DNA of 64,000 bases from Mytilus californianus (taxonomy: Eukaryota; Mollusca; Bivalvia; Mytilida; Mytilidae). Within the stretch, counting starts at the first letter, position 1, and every line of letters starts with the position of its first letter. The stretch is taken from contig NW_026262734.1 in the NCBI RefSeq assembly GCF_021869535.1, positions 112,669,588 through 112,733,587 of the forward strand. The letters are read 5' to 3'. The position numbers and the translations under genes are program-made. The notes under the pieces are model-generated. The model searched no databases. It worked only from the letters and a program-made list of their open reading frames with translations, and was not told where the DNA came from. This document shows, in pieces, positions 36,858 through 49,274 of this stretch.

Positions 36858-39800
36858 AGAGGTACTAAAACATTCATAACAAGTAATTCTTATCTAAAAA
36901 TTCGAAATAATTGATAAATAATGCAAAAAAAACGATGCAATTTGTTCCACTAATTACAGAGATAATAGCATGTAAAGGTCAACTATTTTTACCTTAGGAA
37001 AATCCAATCAACGCTACTTCCTGAAACAGCACTAAAACCAAATCTACTGGAAGTGACGCACTGTGGGTCACTTCTTCGGCTGATCTAAACGTTGTTTAAT
37101 AATGAACTTTCTCCTGGTCGTTGATTAAAAGCACTGCCAATGAATTTCGCTACTCCTTCAAGGCTCATTCTTTATTATGACCAGTTTGTCAAAAGGACCA
37201 CAAAATATATTTCATAAGGAAAGTGTATTTATAATGTGTTTCAATAGAAAAAGGGGGCTGGGGTAGGGGTTATTCAACATTGAGTTTTCAACTGAAAACA
37301 AAGTTCCTGATCGTAGGAAAGAGACAAATTGACGGTCAATGTATTATATTCTAGCTATTAATTAAAAAAAATTATTGAGTCGAGAAAAAATATTTACATG
37401 TACGTAAAGTTGCATAACACCTTGACAAGATATGACGGTAGGGGCTTCTGTTCCATGTAATAACAATATTGCAAGTTAAAAACCGGGTATTTGCAATACC
37501 TTTTTAATAATGTTAATTATCAAACTAAAAGTTTATCACTTTATAAACAACCGGTGGCATTTCTGCATGGCCAAGTTATTAATTACCTGAGTGGAGGGTC
37601 TGGGATAATAGCTACTGTTTGATCTTTATTACCTTACATGATGTTTATTTATCAGTAGGTGTCAAAGTACGGACTGTTTTAATTACCAGGATCAAAAGGT
37701 GATGGGGAGGATTAATATTTATCTTGTTTGGTTATTTATTTGACATGCTTAAATTTTTATCTTTAAAAACAATTGGTGTGATCATAACATTTAGGATTTA
37801 GGACACAAGTAATTTGGGAATGCACACCCCTTTTTTCTAAAGATTTTATTTCAGTGGTTTTTGCAAGGAATATACAAATATTTAAATATACAATTACTTG
37901 GTTTTTGTTGTAGTTTTAAATGCTCTTAGATATTTCAACTTATTTAATAACTTTATTGCTCTTATATTTCTACGATATAGGTTCTATATCTTATTTTCTA
38001 ATAAAAAAAATAATATATATATATTCATATATATATAAAAATAGGCCTGTGATTTAGGACACAGACATACATTTGTAGAATACAATTGTATAATATGTCT
38101 CTATGGTAAACGTACTAAAAGTTACAGGACAGGTATGACTATAATCATGATGCTGGGATCTGATATAACATTAGTTTATATAGCAATATTTTTACATAAG
38201 GTCCAGGACTATGGCAATCATATATACTTATACTGATTTCCATTTAAAAAATTTGTATGATTTTTAAGTTCCGGTATAGTTTAATTACAAGTCTATCCAG
38301 TATTTCCTTTTTAAGGAAATAGATTGATCAATCATGTCAATACATATTCAGGTGTTTGCTAAATCAGTCAAGCAGATTACTGTGACTGACAGTACTCAAT
38401 TCTTCACATTGTCTGGAGAATTAACTTATATAATATTGAAATGCTGCTGTAACCAGGGCTTCCAAAATTATTTTTAGCCAGCCGGACATTTTATATATTA
38501 TCCCGATTTTAATCCCTTAAGACTAAATAAACAAAAGGCAATTATGGTAATCAGTTGCCGAGTTGGCCATCCCAATACACCTAATCGCTATTTATTCCAT
38601 TCCGGATAAGTTCTAAAATTACACAACTTTTTCATCCAGTTGAAGCTATCTGGGACCCTGTTTAAACAATGCACCATGCATGATACTTTTTAATGAGACC
38701 TGTTCAAAACATCGTAAATACTTCAAACACCCTATTTTTTTTACTATAATTTGAGTTTGGAAAAAGTGGATCATAATCTATCAAAGTTTCCTATTGATCG
38801 CTGTCTAAATTTTTCCCTCCCTCAGCTTGTTACTGATGACCTTTGTTTGCGGCCTGTTGACCCAAACAGGAAGTTGTCTAAATGACTGTTTTTTCCGGAT
38901 TGGACTAAATAGCGATAGGGTGTATGATTGACATTAAAAAAAACTATATTAAACTTTCTTTGATTCAAATTCGAAGTTCTGGCGTAAACTGCTAAATTGG
39001 CAGTGCATCATTCGAAGTGTGCAACATTAGCGTACTTATATCTGCCTTAGACTCTTTATTTGAGCAAAATAACATTGTCAAAAACTTTACTTTCGTTTTT
39101 ATACCGGTTGTTATCTTGACAATGGTAAAACGTGGACCAGAGACGGATACGTAAATTCCGTGTACGTTTGCAAAGCGTGAATGAGTGGAAGTAGCTCTTT
39201 CTACGTTATTTCTTCAAGAAAATATTCGAAATAAACGTGAGATAAAGGTATCAATGACAATTTAAGCATTTTTTGAAGAAATTAGGATGCATAATTAAAT
39301 TTCACACCTGCGGCACACGTGTACTAGTTCAAACAGAGACATGTCTCTAGGTTCAAACAACGTGATTATGACGATTTTTCATTTTCACCTTTTTAATTTT
39401 TTCATCAAATCATATTTGTAAACGTATTTCTGATAATTTAAATCTTTTTGACTAAATTAATTAGATGCAAACCGCTGAAATGTAAGAAAATAACTTTGAA
39501 TAGACCGATCAATGTCCGGTTCAAAATAGTTTACCTGTCACCTGAACAGGCAAATTTCACCTGTTTGACAACTAATTAGCCTTGATTAAAATGAGAAGGT
39601 ATTAACGTAGGGGTTGTATTGATAGTACTTAATGATCATGTCACTTTTATGACCGGAAATGTGTGGCTGTTAAAGGCAAAACGTTGGGTCAAAAAGATCG
39701 GAATTATGTTAAAATGACCGTCTCTTAAAGCCTTGAAAACTAAAAAGTAGATGACCGTTTCATGCTTTGCCCAGCCGGACTTTTACCGGACATTATACAA

Positions 39801-40533
39801 ATGTCCGGCAAAATGACCGTTTTGGAAGCCTTGGCTGCAACTAAAGTCCTTCAGTAAGTAAGTAAGAAAATTTTAATTTTTTTTGTAGATGAGAAAAACC
39901 CATAGTTTAATTTAACAACAAATCAACAAGTTAAGTCCTCCGTCGTCTTTGGAAGCACATGTTGGGAGTGTCCTATTTTAAATACCTTTTCTCCGCCATT
40001 GAACTTCGTACATGGTTCAACTTCTGTTCTACCGTTACGCGGTCACCATCAATAAACTGATTAATAATTATTTTGCCACTTTAGGATGCACATGTAAATA
40101 TTTTATAGAAAAAAGGGTCGATTTGTGCTTTTGGTTTTTCAATACATTTCTAATTATAAACATTTGATTAAAATATTAATGCGATTATCAAATATCGATA
40201 AATGTATATCAATATTCTCAATGTAATAATTGTGACCGATATATATCAAAACTGCTATTTTACAAAGTGAGCCGTGATCTGTTTACATACGATACATGTA
40301 TAACACGTATTTGAAAAGGGTGACCCACTGTGCGTCACTTCCGTTGGGTAGAATTAGAGGGTGTTAGTGGCGTGTTTTACTGAATCGTTCAGGTGTGCAA
40401 ATGGCGAACAGACAATATTTTACAAATATCTCGATAACTACAAGTTAAAATTTTATCGGGGTTTTTGTGTTTTTCAACGATTATTTCAAACTTTAACATT
40501 ATTCAGACATGTTTTTGGCGTTTTAGTACCTCT
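36858..40533. mobile_element. TTAA-flanked piggyBac-like element (copy C)
   Basis: As 16,524-20,199, with TTAA at 36,854-36,857 and after 40,533; host tandem repeat on both sides. Confidence 0.85.
38454..39833. mobile_element. Nested hAT-like element (copy C)
   Basis: As 18,120-19,499, same octamer flanks. Confidence 0.8.
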
Positions 40534-40981
40534 TTAAGTTAGCCTCAACCAAATGTTATGAAACTTATACACAATGCTTATTACCACAAAATACAGATCA
40601 AGTTTGAATTTTGGGGTGTCACTTTTACTGTTCTAGAGTTATGCCCCTTTACAAATGGAAAAGTTGCTGAATTTTTCGTTTCCGTTCTCTAACTTAAATT
40701 TGCCTCAACCAAATGTTATGAAACTTATACACAATACTTATTACCACAAAACTCAGATCAAGTACAAATTTTGGTAGCGTCACTTTAACCGTTCTTGAGT
40801 TATTCCCTCTATAACTTTATATGATATGCAAGCGGGGGCATCATCTGTGTCCTATGGACACATTCCCCATTTTTTTTTCTTGCAATTGGGTACCAAAGTC
40901 AATCTCTTATTTTTTTACCCTGAACAACAAAAACATATTTTTTTTTATAGTCAGTCACAAACAGATTGTTAGATCTATATA

Positions 40982-41454
40982 CAGTCAGGGGTACTACTTG
41001 TACAAGTAATCTTTATAAATTTACTTGAAGAAGTAAATAAAATATATACTTATATATTATAAGTTAATTATAATGTTTGAATGTTTGCTCCTTGCCCTTG
41101 GAGGCTTGTAAATGAGCAGTGTTCTGAGGATAACAGACAAATGAGATTTTCATTGTCCATGAAATTACACTTAAATGATTAGTAAAGACATCTGAAAAGA
41201 ACAGACAATTCAAAATTCTGTTAGAGCAAAGAAGTTCTAAGAATTCAAGAAAAGAAGATAGGATGACTTTTTTACTTGTATAAGTAAAAAAATCTGAATG
41301 TCTAAAGGACATAATTAGGCCAAAAAATAATTTACCTATACAAGTAAATAAAATACACTTGTATAAGTATCCTACAAATTTACTTATACAAGTATATTAA
41401 TATTTGCTTCTTCAAGTAAATAAAAATTACTTGTACAAGTAGTACCCCTGACTG
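40982..41454 (+). mobile_element. MITE P, 473 bp, complete (copy C)
   Basis: Complete copy with both CAGTCAGGGGTACTACTTGT ends. The inversion junction at 20,667 corresponds to TACA at 41,001-41,004, inside the left terminal repeat. Confidence 0.8.
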
Positions 41455-41627
41455 ATATATGAGTGTGGGTAGTACTCAATCATTGCCATATTGCCATTGG
41501 GTTGTGAAGTGGTGGGTCGACATGACTGGTACTTGCGAGTGGGTGTTGTACTCAATCATTGGGTGGGGAAATATTTGGTACATGTGAGTGCGAGAAATTT
41601 TAATTTCACAGTATGGCATGTATATTA

Positions 41628-44604
41628 CACAGGTAAAATAGCTACGGACGTTTTACGGACGTTTTGAAATACGTCCGTAAAACTTCCGTATAACGGACGT
41701 TTTACGGGAAAATAGTACCACGTCCGTAAAACGGATCTTACGTATTACGGACGTTCTAACACATCCGTTTTACGTACGTTTTAGATAACGTCCGTATTAC
41801 GGCTGTAAAAGCACATGTTTTATTTTCATTAAAAAAACCTTGTAAAATATTTGCCTTTTAAATTTCTTTCACTTTAAATTTAAGAAATTGATATATTAAC
41901 GTAAAAAAAAGGTTTAAAAGAAAATATCACGATTTTATTTAAAATAAAGGTTCATGTTTTTGACATTCCATCCTCAATTAAGGGTATACTGTCCTGCAAA
42001 TTTAGAATGAACCTGTCTTATTCGTGTTTGTGTAATTGGTTTGCTGTCTTGTATTAAAGGTGTCTGCATGATGTATCTATGAACAAAAAAAGGTCATATA
42101 TACATCGAGCGAACTCGCATGATCTTCACAAGTGTTTTTCAGAGTATTTCTATACGTGTATCACATATTGTAAATATTGTACAATCAAGAAATACACGTA
42201 AAGTGTACTTAGATTTGATACATATCACATTAATAAGTAAACTTTTTTGGATTCGAGCGTCACTGATGATTCTTTTGTAGACGAAACGCACATCTGGCGC
42301 AAATAAAAATAAACCAATCCTGGTATCTATTATGAGTGTATGAACATAGACATGTACTTTGTATATGTAAATATCTACATTACGCAACGGAAAGATTTAC
42401 ATAGTTGAGACAGCGACCCAATGACAAAAAAAAACCCAACAAAAAACAAACAACATACAAAGGGTTATATATTGTTGTCTTTGACAATTAATATGTGTCT
42501 ATCTCGTATATCTCACAAGTCTATACAAGTTTTAAAAGATTAAACAGACACAACCAGACGAGTTGTCAACAACAAATACTCAAAATTGAATATGACAAAA
42601 TTGTCAAACAACCACGTACTATGTTTCTTGGCTATGACAGTTAAAATGAATATGTGGAAGGGTTAACTGGCCTTATGATTCATGCAAAAGAAGAAAATAC
42701 AAAAAAAAAATATTTTTGTATTACATTCCCAGCAAACACTAATTAATGAGAAATGAGAATAAGTTTCAATTGGTGCTGTAGAAAGATCTTGTTGGTAGAC
42801 TTTGTATTATAAAAATTGCTAAGTATATTTCATAGTGTATTCTAAATTTTAAGATTATGTATTTTGTTAAATGAAGTGTTGACATTGACTTCTTGTATTC
42901 AAAATACTAACATATATGCATATTTGATACATCCGATCACTTTAAAACAAATTATTTATTACAAGTGTATATCATTTATTTCAAGTCCTAACATAAGAAG
43001 ACATTTTACAAAGTTACATTTGGGACCTGGAAACTTTCTTGAATAGCATGTTATACATATATACATCATTTTTTTTTAATCCAACCATCATAAAATATTT
43101 CAAATTTTTCTCTGATTTTTTACAAAAATTAAAAATGTCCGTTACTTTTACCTGCAACTTAACAAACACCTTTTTTTTCGTTGTAAACTTTGAATAATAT
43201 TGTAACTATAAATATCTTATATTTCACTTAATTCCCTTTCCTTCTTTCAAAAGAATAAAAAGATTTTGACATATTAATATTAAAACAATTTTGAGTAGCA
43301 TTTGACACCAATATCTCAACTTTTTTGAAAATGAAATATTAGCTCAAGAAGATGCTTCTGACAGATTTGTTCAACAAAAACTGAGTTTTTAATCACAATT
43401 ACTGTCTAAATTTAACAACAACCAGATGCTCCGAAGGGCACAGCTTGATACGACCGCAGAGGTCGAACCCTGAACAGTTGGGGCAAGTATGGACACAACA
43501 TTCAAGCTTGATACAGCTCTGAATTTGGATTGTGATTAAATAGTTGACACAGGATAGTTTTCTATCACAGAATGAATGTGGTCTAAGAACTTAAAAATTT
43601 TAAATTGAACATTTACTTATTATGGTCCAATATCCAAAATCTAAATACATGGATAGATTCAGCATATCAAAGAACCCCCAAGAATTCAATTTTTGAAGAA
43701 ATCAAACAAAGTTCAATTTTGGACCCTTTAGTCCTCAATGTGGACCAATTTGATAACGGGGCCCAAATATCAAAAATCTAAATACATGGTTAGATTCAGC
43801 ATATCAAAGAACCCCATATATTCAATTTTTGTTGAAATCAAACAAAATTTTGGACCCCGAATTGGACCAACTTGAAAACTGGGCCCATAATCAAAAATCT
43901 AAGTACATGTTTAGATTCAGCATATCAAAGAACCCCAATAATTCAGTTTTTGTTAAAATCAAACTAAGTTTAATTTTGGACCCTTTGGACCATAATGTAG
44001 ACCAATTTGAAAACGGGACCAAAAATTAAGAATCTAAATACACGGTTAGATTCTGCATATCAAAGAACCCAAAAATTCAATTTATGATGAAATCAAACAA
44101 AGTTTAATTTTGGACCCTTTTGGCCCCTAATTCCTAAACAGTTGGGACCAAAACTCCTAAAATCAATCCCAACCTTCCTTTTGTGGTCATAAACCTTGTG
44201 TTTAAATTTCATAGATTTCTATTTACTTATACTATAATTAATAAAGTTATTGTGCGAAAACCAAGAAAAATGCTTATTTGGGCCCCTTTTTGGCCCCTTA
44301 TTCCTAAACTGTTGGGACCAAAACTCCTAAAATCAATCCCAACCTTCCTTTTGTGGTCATAAACCTTGTGTTTAAATTTCATAGATTTCTATTTACTTAT
44401 ACTATAATTACTAAAGTTATTGTGCGAAAACCAAGAAAAATGCTTATTTGGGCCCCTTTTTGGCCCCTTATTCCTAAACTGTTGGGACCAAAACTTCCAA
44501 AATCAATCCCAACCTTCCTTTTGTGGTCATAAACCTTGTGTTTAAATTTCATAAATTTCTATTTACTTATACTAAAGTTATTGTGCGAAAACCAAATGTC
44601 TTCG

Positions 44605-44635
<31 letters not shown>

Positions 44636-45197
44636 TGATACCAATATACGGACCACAAATATTTTTTTGCGGTCGTATAAAAATAGGTTCTTTCCTTTTA
44701 TGAATATCAACACTATTTACATGAAGGTCAGAGGTCAAGGTCAGGTGATTATCATGGTAATATGCATAACACCTTCATGTAGTAATACACCTTTTCATTC
44801 ATTATTTAAAAAACCATGGTGAGGAGATAAAACAGTCTTTATCTGGACAAGGTTGTATGGGAACAACAGAGTAAGAAGAAACACAATTAAACATATTTTA
44901 GGGCTCTCTCTTTGTCTAAAAGAATTACTAAAATTTAAATACTATGTGTATACTTATATTTGTGTCTCATGCTATACTGAGCTAATTCACTATTATTCAT
45001 AAGTACGTAAAATAGACATAATTTAACAATCTGTATGGCAGACGCGTTACCGGGGTGAATACGGACGTTATACAGATGGGGAAAAACGGACGTTATACGG
45101 ATGGGAAATAAACGGACGTTTTACGTCCGTGGTTCTAAACGTCCGTAAAACGTCCGTTTCATACGGACGTTTTACGTCCGTAGCTATTTTACCTGTG
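41628..45197 (+). mobile_element. Element Q, 3.57 kb, with both native flanks (copy C)
   Basis: It begins CACAGGTAAAATAGCTACGG at 41,628 and ends in the inverse at 45,197, with TA at 41,626-41,627 and 45,198-45,199. Clusters of ACGGACGT/ACGTCCGT lie at 41,641-41,805 and 45,060-45,182. This copy shows what the intact insertion looks like. Confidence 0.85.
43449..44677. mobile_element. Element T inside Q (copy C)
   Basis: Mirror of 21,189-22,417, including the (GAC)n run near 44,606-44,632 and the ~140- and ~180-bp internal tandem units. Confidence 0.65.
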
Positions 45198-45199
45198 TA

Positions 45200-45524
45200 G
45201 GTATGAATTATTTGATTAGCAAGTAAATCACAACATGCTCTGATGAGTTTATATTGAAACCTTGTACACCATGTACACAGGAGGTTGAATGGTTACTACA
45301 CCACAGGAGTTCAAATGTTTTGAAAACAATTGAATTCCCAATTTATTTATTGGTACATTTTGGTTGTGCAGGTCTATCTAAATTAATTCTGACTGAATTC
45401 TGATATGGAACTATTAATAGTATTGTTACAGATGCTAGCTTATATTTGTCATACCTTGTTTCCTCAATGAACACAATTTTTGCAGAAGAAAAGAATTCTT
45501 GCAACAGCAAAAAAAACAAACTCT
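45200..45524. other. Start of unique right flank, nothing recognised
   Basis: First sequence not repeated in the A-B-C structure; no gene or repeat seen. Confidence 0.5.
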
Positions 45525-45787
45525 TACCTGCCAATATTTCTAAATGGCCATGGGGGTTTCATGTGCAAGATGGCTCTCATAGTTCTACAAAACCTTTAAA
45601 GGGGCCTTTAAATTCATTTCAATGTTGTTAATTTGCTTATTCATACTTTATAAACCTATAGCCATTGTAAATTGATTGTTTTGTTTTAAATTGTGGACAA
45701 AATCATTTTGAAAATTGCTCTTTCACAATTTCCGTTTAGGAACTTTCATTTGGGAAATCCCCTGCAAATAGTGACAGTTGGCAGGTA
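45525..45787. mobile_element. Possible MITE with TACCTGCCAA ends
   Basis: TACCTGCCAA at 45,525 is inverted as TTGGCAGGTA at 45,778-45,787. Short repeats only; the 61-codon frame inside is not gene-like. Confidence 0.35.
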
Positions 45788-45899
45788 TGCAAACTGTAGG
45801 ACAGAAAGTAGCAGGACATAAATACGTGTTATTATATATTTTTTAATTTGATTTTTTTTTTATATAAAAGTAAGGAGATGTGGTATGTCTAAGTTGATA

Positions 45900-46235
45900 A
45901 CAAGGCTTCCTAAACAGTCGTATTTGCCGGACAAATGTCAGTTTACCTGACATTGTCTGACTGGGCCAAGCATGAAATGGACATCCTAAGTTGGTTTGCC
46001 ATTTTAACATTCATGCGATTCAGAAAAATCAACCAATTAGACAATCTTGTGCCTTAAACCGCCACACTTTTCAAGTCATAAAAGTGACAGTAATCTATAA
46101 AGAACCCCTACTGTAATCCCCTCACATTACAATCAATGTTAATTAAGTGTCAAACAGGTGAGATTTACCTGTGATCACCAGTTTGGAGTAAAATATTTGT
46201 ACCGGACATCAATCGATCTTTTCGGAAGATATTTT
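45900..46235 (-). repeat. Diverged fragment of the nested hAT-like family
   Basis: AAGGCTTCCTAAACAGTC, TTGCCGGACAAATGTC, GTCATAAAAGTGACA and GTCAAACAGGTGA follow in the same order as in the copy at 26,033-26,350. Older and truncated. Confidence 0.7.
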
Positions 46236-46950
46236 TAGGCAGTTAAGCTGCCTTATGCGAGCACCCTATAGATATGTGTTCTACCCAATAAATGCTGAAA
46301 TACGTGCCATTGTTATTATCTGGCTGGCTATTACACAACAGCCCGTGTAGATTTTGCTTTTTTCACCGGCCCACCGTGGGCAGTCCACCCGTGCCCACTC
46401 TAGCTATAATCTCTTTTTTGTAAAAATATTGATTACAAATGCTTATCTGCTTTTTTCAAGTGATCATACTTGCAAGTCTTTAGATGAAACAAAAGAAATT
46501 GAATGCCCACTCCTACAGGTGGGCAGAGTGGACAAGGTACAAATTTTGCCCACCCGGTGCCCACTCCCATGGTGGGCCGGTGGACAAAGCAAAATCCACC
46601 CGAGCTGTAGTGTATGTTATTTATAACTAATTGGACATTTTTTTAATACTTTTATTTCTGGAATACAAAAAATATGACCAGAAAAACCTTAAATGATCGT
46701 CGAACTACCCAAAACTTTTGAAGTTGCACATAGGTAGTAGTGCTCAATAGAAATCTTTACGTAGTTTATTATCCCCTGTGCTTTTAGATACGATGTCAAA
46801 GAACAATTGTATGAAATATTTCATAACGAAAATCGGTAATTACAAGACGTTTATATTTCCCAAATGGCAAAATGCGCAGGAATATTGTTCATGTACAACA
46901 AATCTCTGTGATAGAGGAAATAAAGTTATATTAGTGGGCGGTAATTTTTA
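46236..46950 (+). repeat. Repeat S, copy 1, interrupted by a MITE
   Basis: From GGCAGTTAAGCTGCC through ATGCGAGCACCCT, TGACCAGAAAAACCTTAAAT, TTGAAGTTGCACATAGG and CAAATGGCAAAATGCGCAGG this matches 55,338-55,685 plus 60,405-60,500. Copy 1 contains a 279-bp MITE that copy 2 lacks; copy 2 contains a 4.7-kb foldback that copy 1 lacks. Confidence 0.8.
46334..46612. mobile_element. 279-bp MITE with TA target duplication and empty-site paralogue
   Basis: Ends CACAACAGCCCG and CGAGCTGTAGTG are inverted repeats, with a longer inner pair built on GGTGGGC (GCCCACC) blocks and GATTTTGCTTT. TA flanks both ends (46,332-46,333 and 46,613-46,614). The paralogue at 55,434-55,450 reads GGCTATTATGTTATTT with a single TA and no insert. 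Confidence 0.85.
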
Positions 46951-47519
46951 AAGGCAGTGCTTTAATGCCTTTCTAGTTGCCGTGTTAATCTTTCTTTCCG
47001 CGATATCCAACTTATCTACGTGGGGGGTCATTAGGCTTCAAGTAGATCCGGAAAATGTTGATTATCTCCTCTTCTTATTGTGATATAAAATGTTTTTTGT
47101 TTCATTTCATTTACATTGGGAAATAGAGAAACGATCATTGTGTTTTGTTAGTTTTAAAAACTTTTGATATATTTGTATTTTACATTATAAGCAGTCAACC
47201 GATTGACAAACTAGAATTATTTGAATTCCGTGTGGAAAGAGCTCGGGTTAATTTCGAGTGTTATCTGCAATCTAGATGTTTATAAATCATTTCAGTCGTT
47301 GATATAATAATTAAAGGTCGACTGAACATGAATTATATTATACAATTTAAAGCACATTTCTGTTTATGCACGCGAACCCGTCTAACGTCATTGTTATTTC
47401 GCAGTTATATAAAGTAGCAAATTATCGTTCCTGAATAGGTGGCGCCGTGGTAGCCGATCCTGTTCTTCAACTTCCGGTTTCTGCACTGTGCAACTATACA
47501 GTTGCATTTTTAATTAACG
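46951..47519. other. Region upstream of the THAP/DDE remnant
   Basis: No repeat recognised. It may hold the transposon's 5' end and promoter, but no terminal inverted repeat could be placed. Confidence 0.4.
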
Positions 47520-49274
47520 ATGCCAAGTACTTGTTGTTGTGTACCTGGATGTCATTTAAGAGGAGGACATGCATTTCCAAATGACTTAAAAAGAAGGAAA
47601 AGTTGGATCAACGCCATGGCCCATACGCAGATTGGACGAGAACACGATGAAATCGTGGAGTCCATCTCAATCAGCTGTTGTTTGCAAGGCACATTTTACT
47701 GAAAAAGACTACGTGCAGGAAACTATTCATGGTAAAACTCTATTTTCTTTTTAAAATATATAGTTATATATGTAATCACCATGCGAAATAACCAAAGTCT
47801 GTTTACAACCGCAATTATCGTTTTAGAATAAAAGGGGGTGGTTAATTCAAGACGTCATAATTTTTTGGATTACGATTCAATGTGATCTGTTTGAGATTTT
47901 TTGGTGCTTGCTACAATTATAATGATTTCTTACAAGAGGTATATCATACTGAGAATTATTTTAGCAGTAATTATGCTAATGTAGTAATGACAGGAATGCA
48001 TAAGCTATGCCAATGTTAACAGGAACAAAACAATGACATGCTCTCATCTATATTATAGTTATTTAGGTACAAACAATGTATGTTTGTTGCATACGTCTCT
48101 CATTGTTTGTCCTTTGGATTTACATAACATACATTTTGATGTACATTGAATCAGGCTAACATATTTTTATCCATATTGTAATGAATAAATCTAGTTAATA
48201 TTTTGCCAGGTAGTATAAAGTATGCATTGCTAATGAAAGTTCATTTAATTATCAAAAAACTAATGTTTTATAACCTTTTTCAGGGTGCAAACCCACCATA
48301 CAGAGACTTAAGTCTACTGCCATTCCCAGCCTATTTTCCTGGACCAAGCAAGAGACTGAATCGTCCGCAAAAAGAAAAATCAGGGCATCAATGCCTATAT
48401 TTTCAGCAGAGAATTTTGAAATGAAGACACGTGACACAGCCATGCATTTATATACCGGTTTAGAGTTGTAACTTGTATACTAAATTTTTATTTGTTTTGA
48501 CCACACTTGGTCCAGCAGCACATTGTTTGAGATACATATATTTTCAAATTGATAGAGTGTCATTTGAAAATCAGTTTTTTTATGACTTTGATGAAATTGA
48601 AGCATTATACAACCAACTTTGAACTGTCTAGATTCTAGATTGAAACTAGTGTTAAGAATATTGTGTAAACATGGATTGTTTTTATGTCTAAACAGTGGCG
48701 TGAGGCTAGTTCACTTGGCCATTTAGTGGTTTAGTCAAATATTTTTCGCCATCCAACTTCAAATTAAAGTTTCCTACAACTTGGATTATTATTGACAGCA
48801 CAGAATATCCCGTGATAAAACCTAAAGCTCCTAGAGCTCAGGCAACCTTTTCATCATATAAAAACAGAAACACTGAAAATACTTGTATGTTCGACTCCTG
48901 GTGGTTTAGTCAACCATGTCTCTAATGCATATGTTGGTTGTACCAGTGACTGTGAAATAGTTGAAAGATGTAGAATAGTTCAATTATGTGATCCAGGTGA
49001 CAGTGTGATGGCAGACAAAGGTTTAAATGTGCATGATTTGTTTGCTCACTTTTTTCAAAAAAAGAAACAGAATTTTAGTTCCAAAACTCTTATATGGGAT
49101 AGAAAAGTCTCCAATTAACACGTGCACATAGAGCTAATTATTGGACTTGGCAAAACATACAAAATTCTAATAAATCCTATGAATGGAACTGAAACAAAAC
49201 TTTCATCTGAAATAACATTTAGTTGTTTTATGTTGTGTAATTTTAGAACTTGTATTGTGCCAAAGGATGCATAA
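47520..49274 (+). pseudogene. THAP-domain / DDE_Tnp_4 transposase gene remnant
   Basis: Exon 1 (47,520-47,731) encodes an N-terminal THAP zinc finger. It opens MPSTCCCVPGCH, keeps FPNDLK and W in RKSWINA, then in the +1 frame has WSPSQSAVVCKAHF with the second Cys and His. A one-base shift lies near 47,611-47,624. A GT-AG intron fits 47,732-48,283. Exon 2 (48,284-48,471) continues in phase with STAIPSLFSW, the AVPxIF-like THAP signature. From about 48,750 a DDE nuclease follows: IIDSTEYPVIKP (first Asp), SSYKNRNT, a frameshift near 48,895, GGLVNHVSNAYVG, PGDSVMADKGLNVHDLF (second Asp), VHIELIIGLGKTYKIL (Glu) and a natural end IVPKDA-stop at 49,274. The helix-turn-helix part between them is decayed. 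This is the THAP plus DDE_Tnp_4 (Harbinger/ISL2EU-type) architecture; the superfamily is inference. Confidence 0.85.
47732..48283 (+). other. Probable retained intron of the THAP/DDE gene
   Basis: The donor CATG|GTAAAA and acceptor TAACCTTTTTCAG|GG (polypyrimidine present) join two THAP-coding blocks in phase 1. Survival of an intron argues that this is a DNA-transposon gene and not a retrocopy. Confidence 0.7.

Larger units (their letters stand above)
33940..45199 (+). repeat. Copy C of the large duplication (forward, with original right flank)
   Basis: It starts at the equivalent of 13,609 and matches A to the equivalent of 20,670 (offset 20,334 after the two homopolymers). It then continues through complete P, a spacer and complete Q to 45,199. 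Unique sequence beyond 45,200 makes this the copy that keeps the ancestral right flank. The poly-G (13 versus 15 in A and 17 in B) and poly-C (18 versus 12) lengths differ. Confidence 0.95.
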
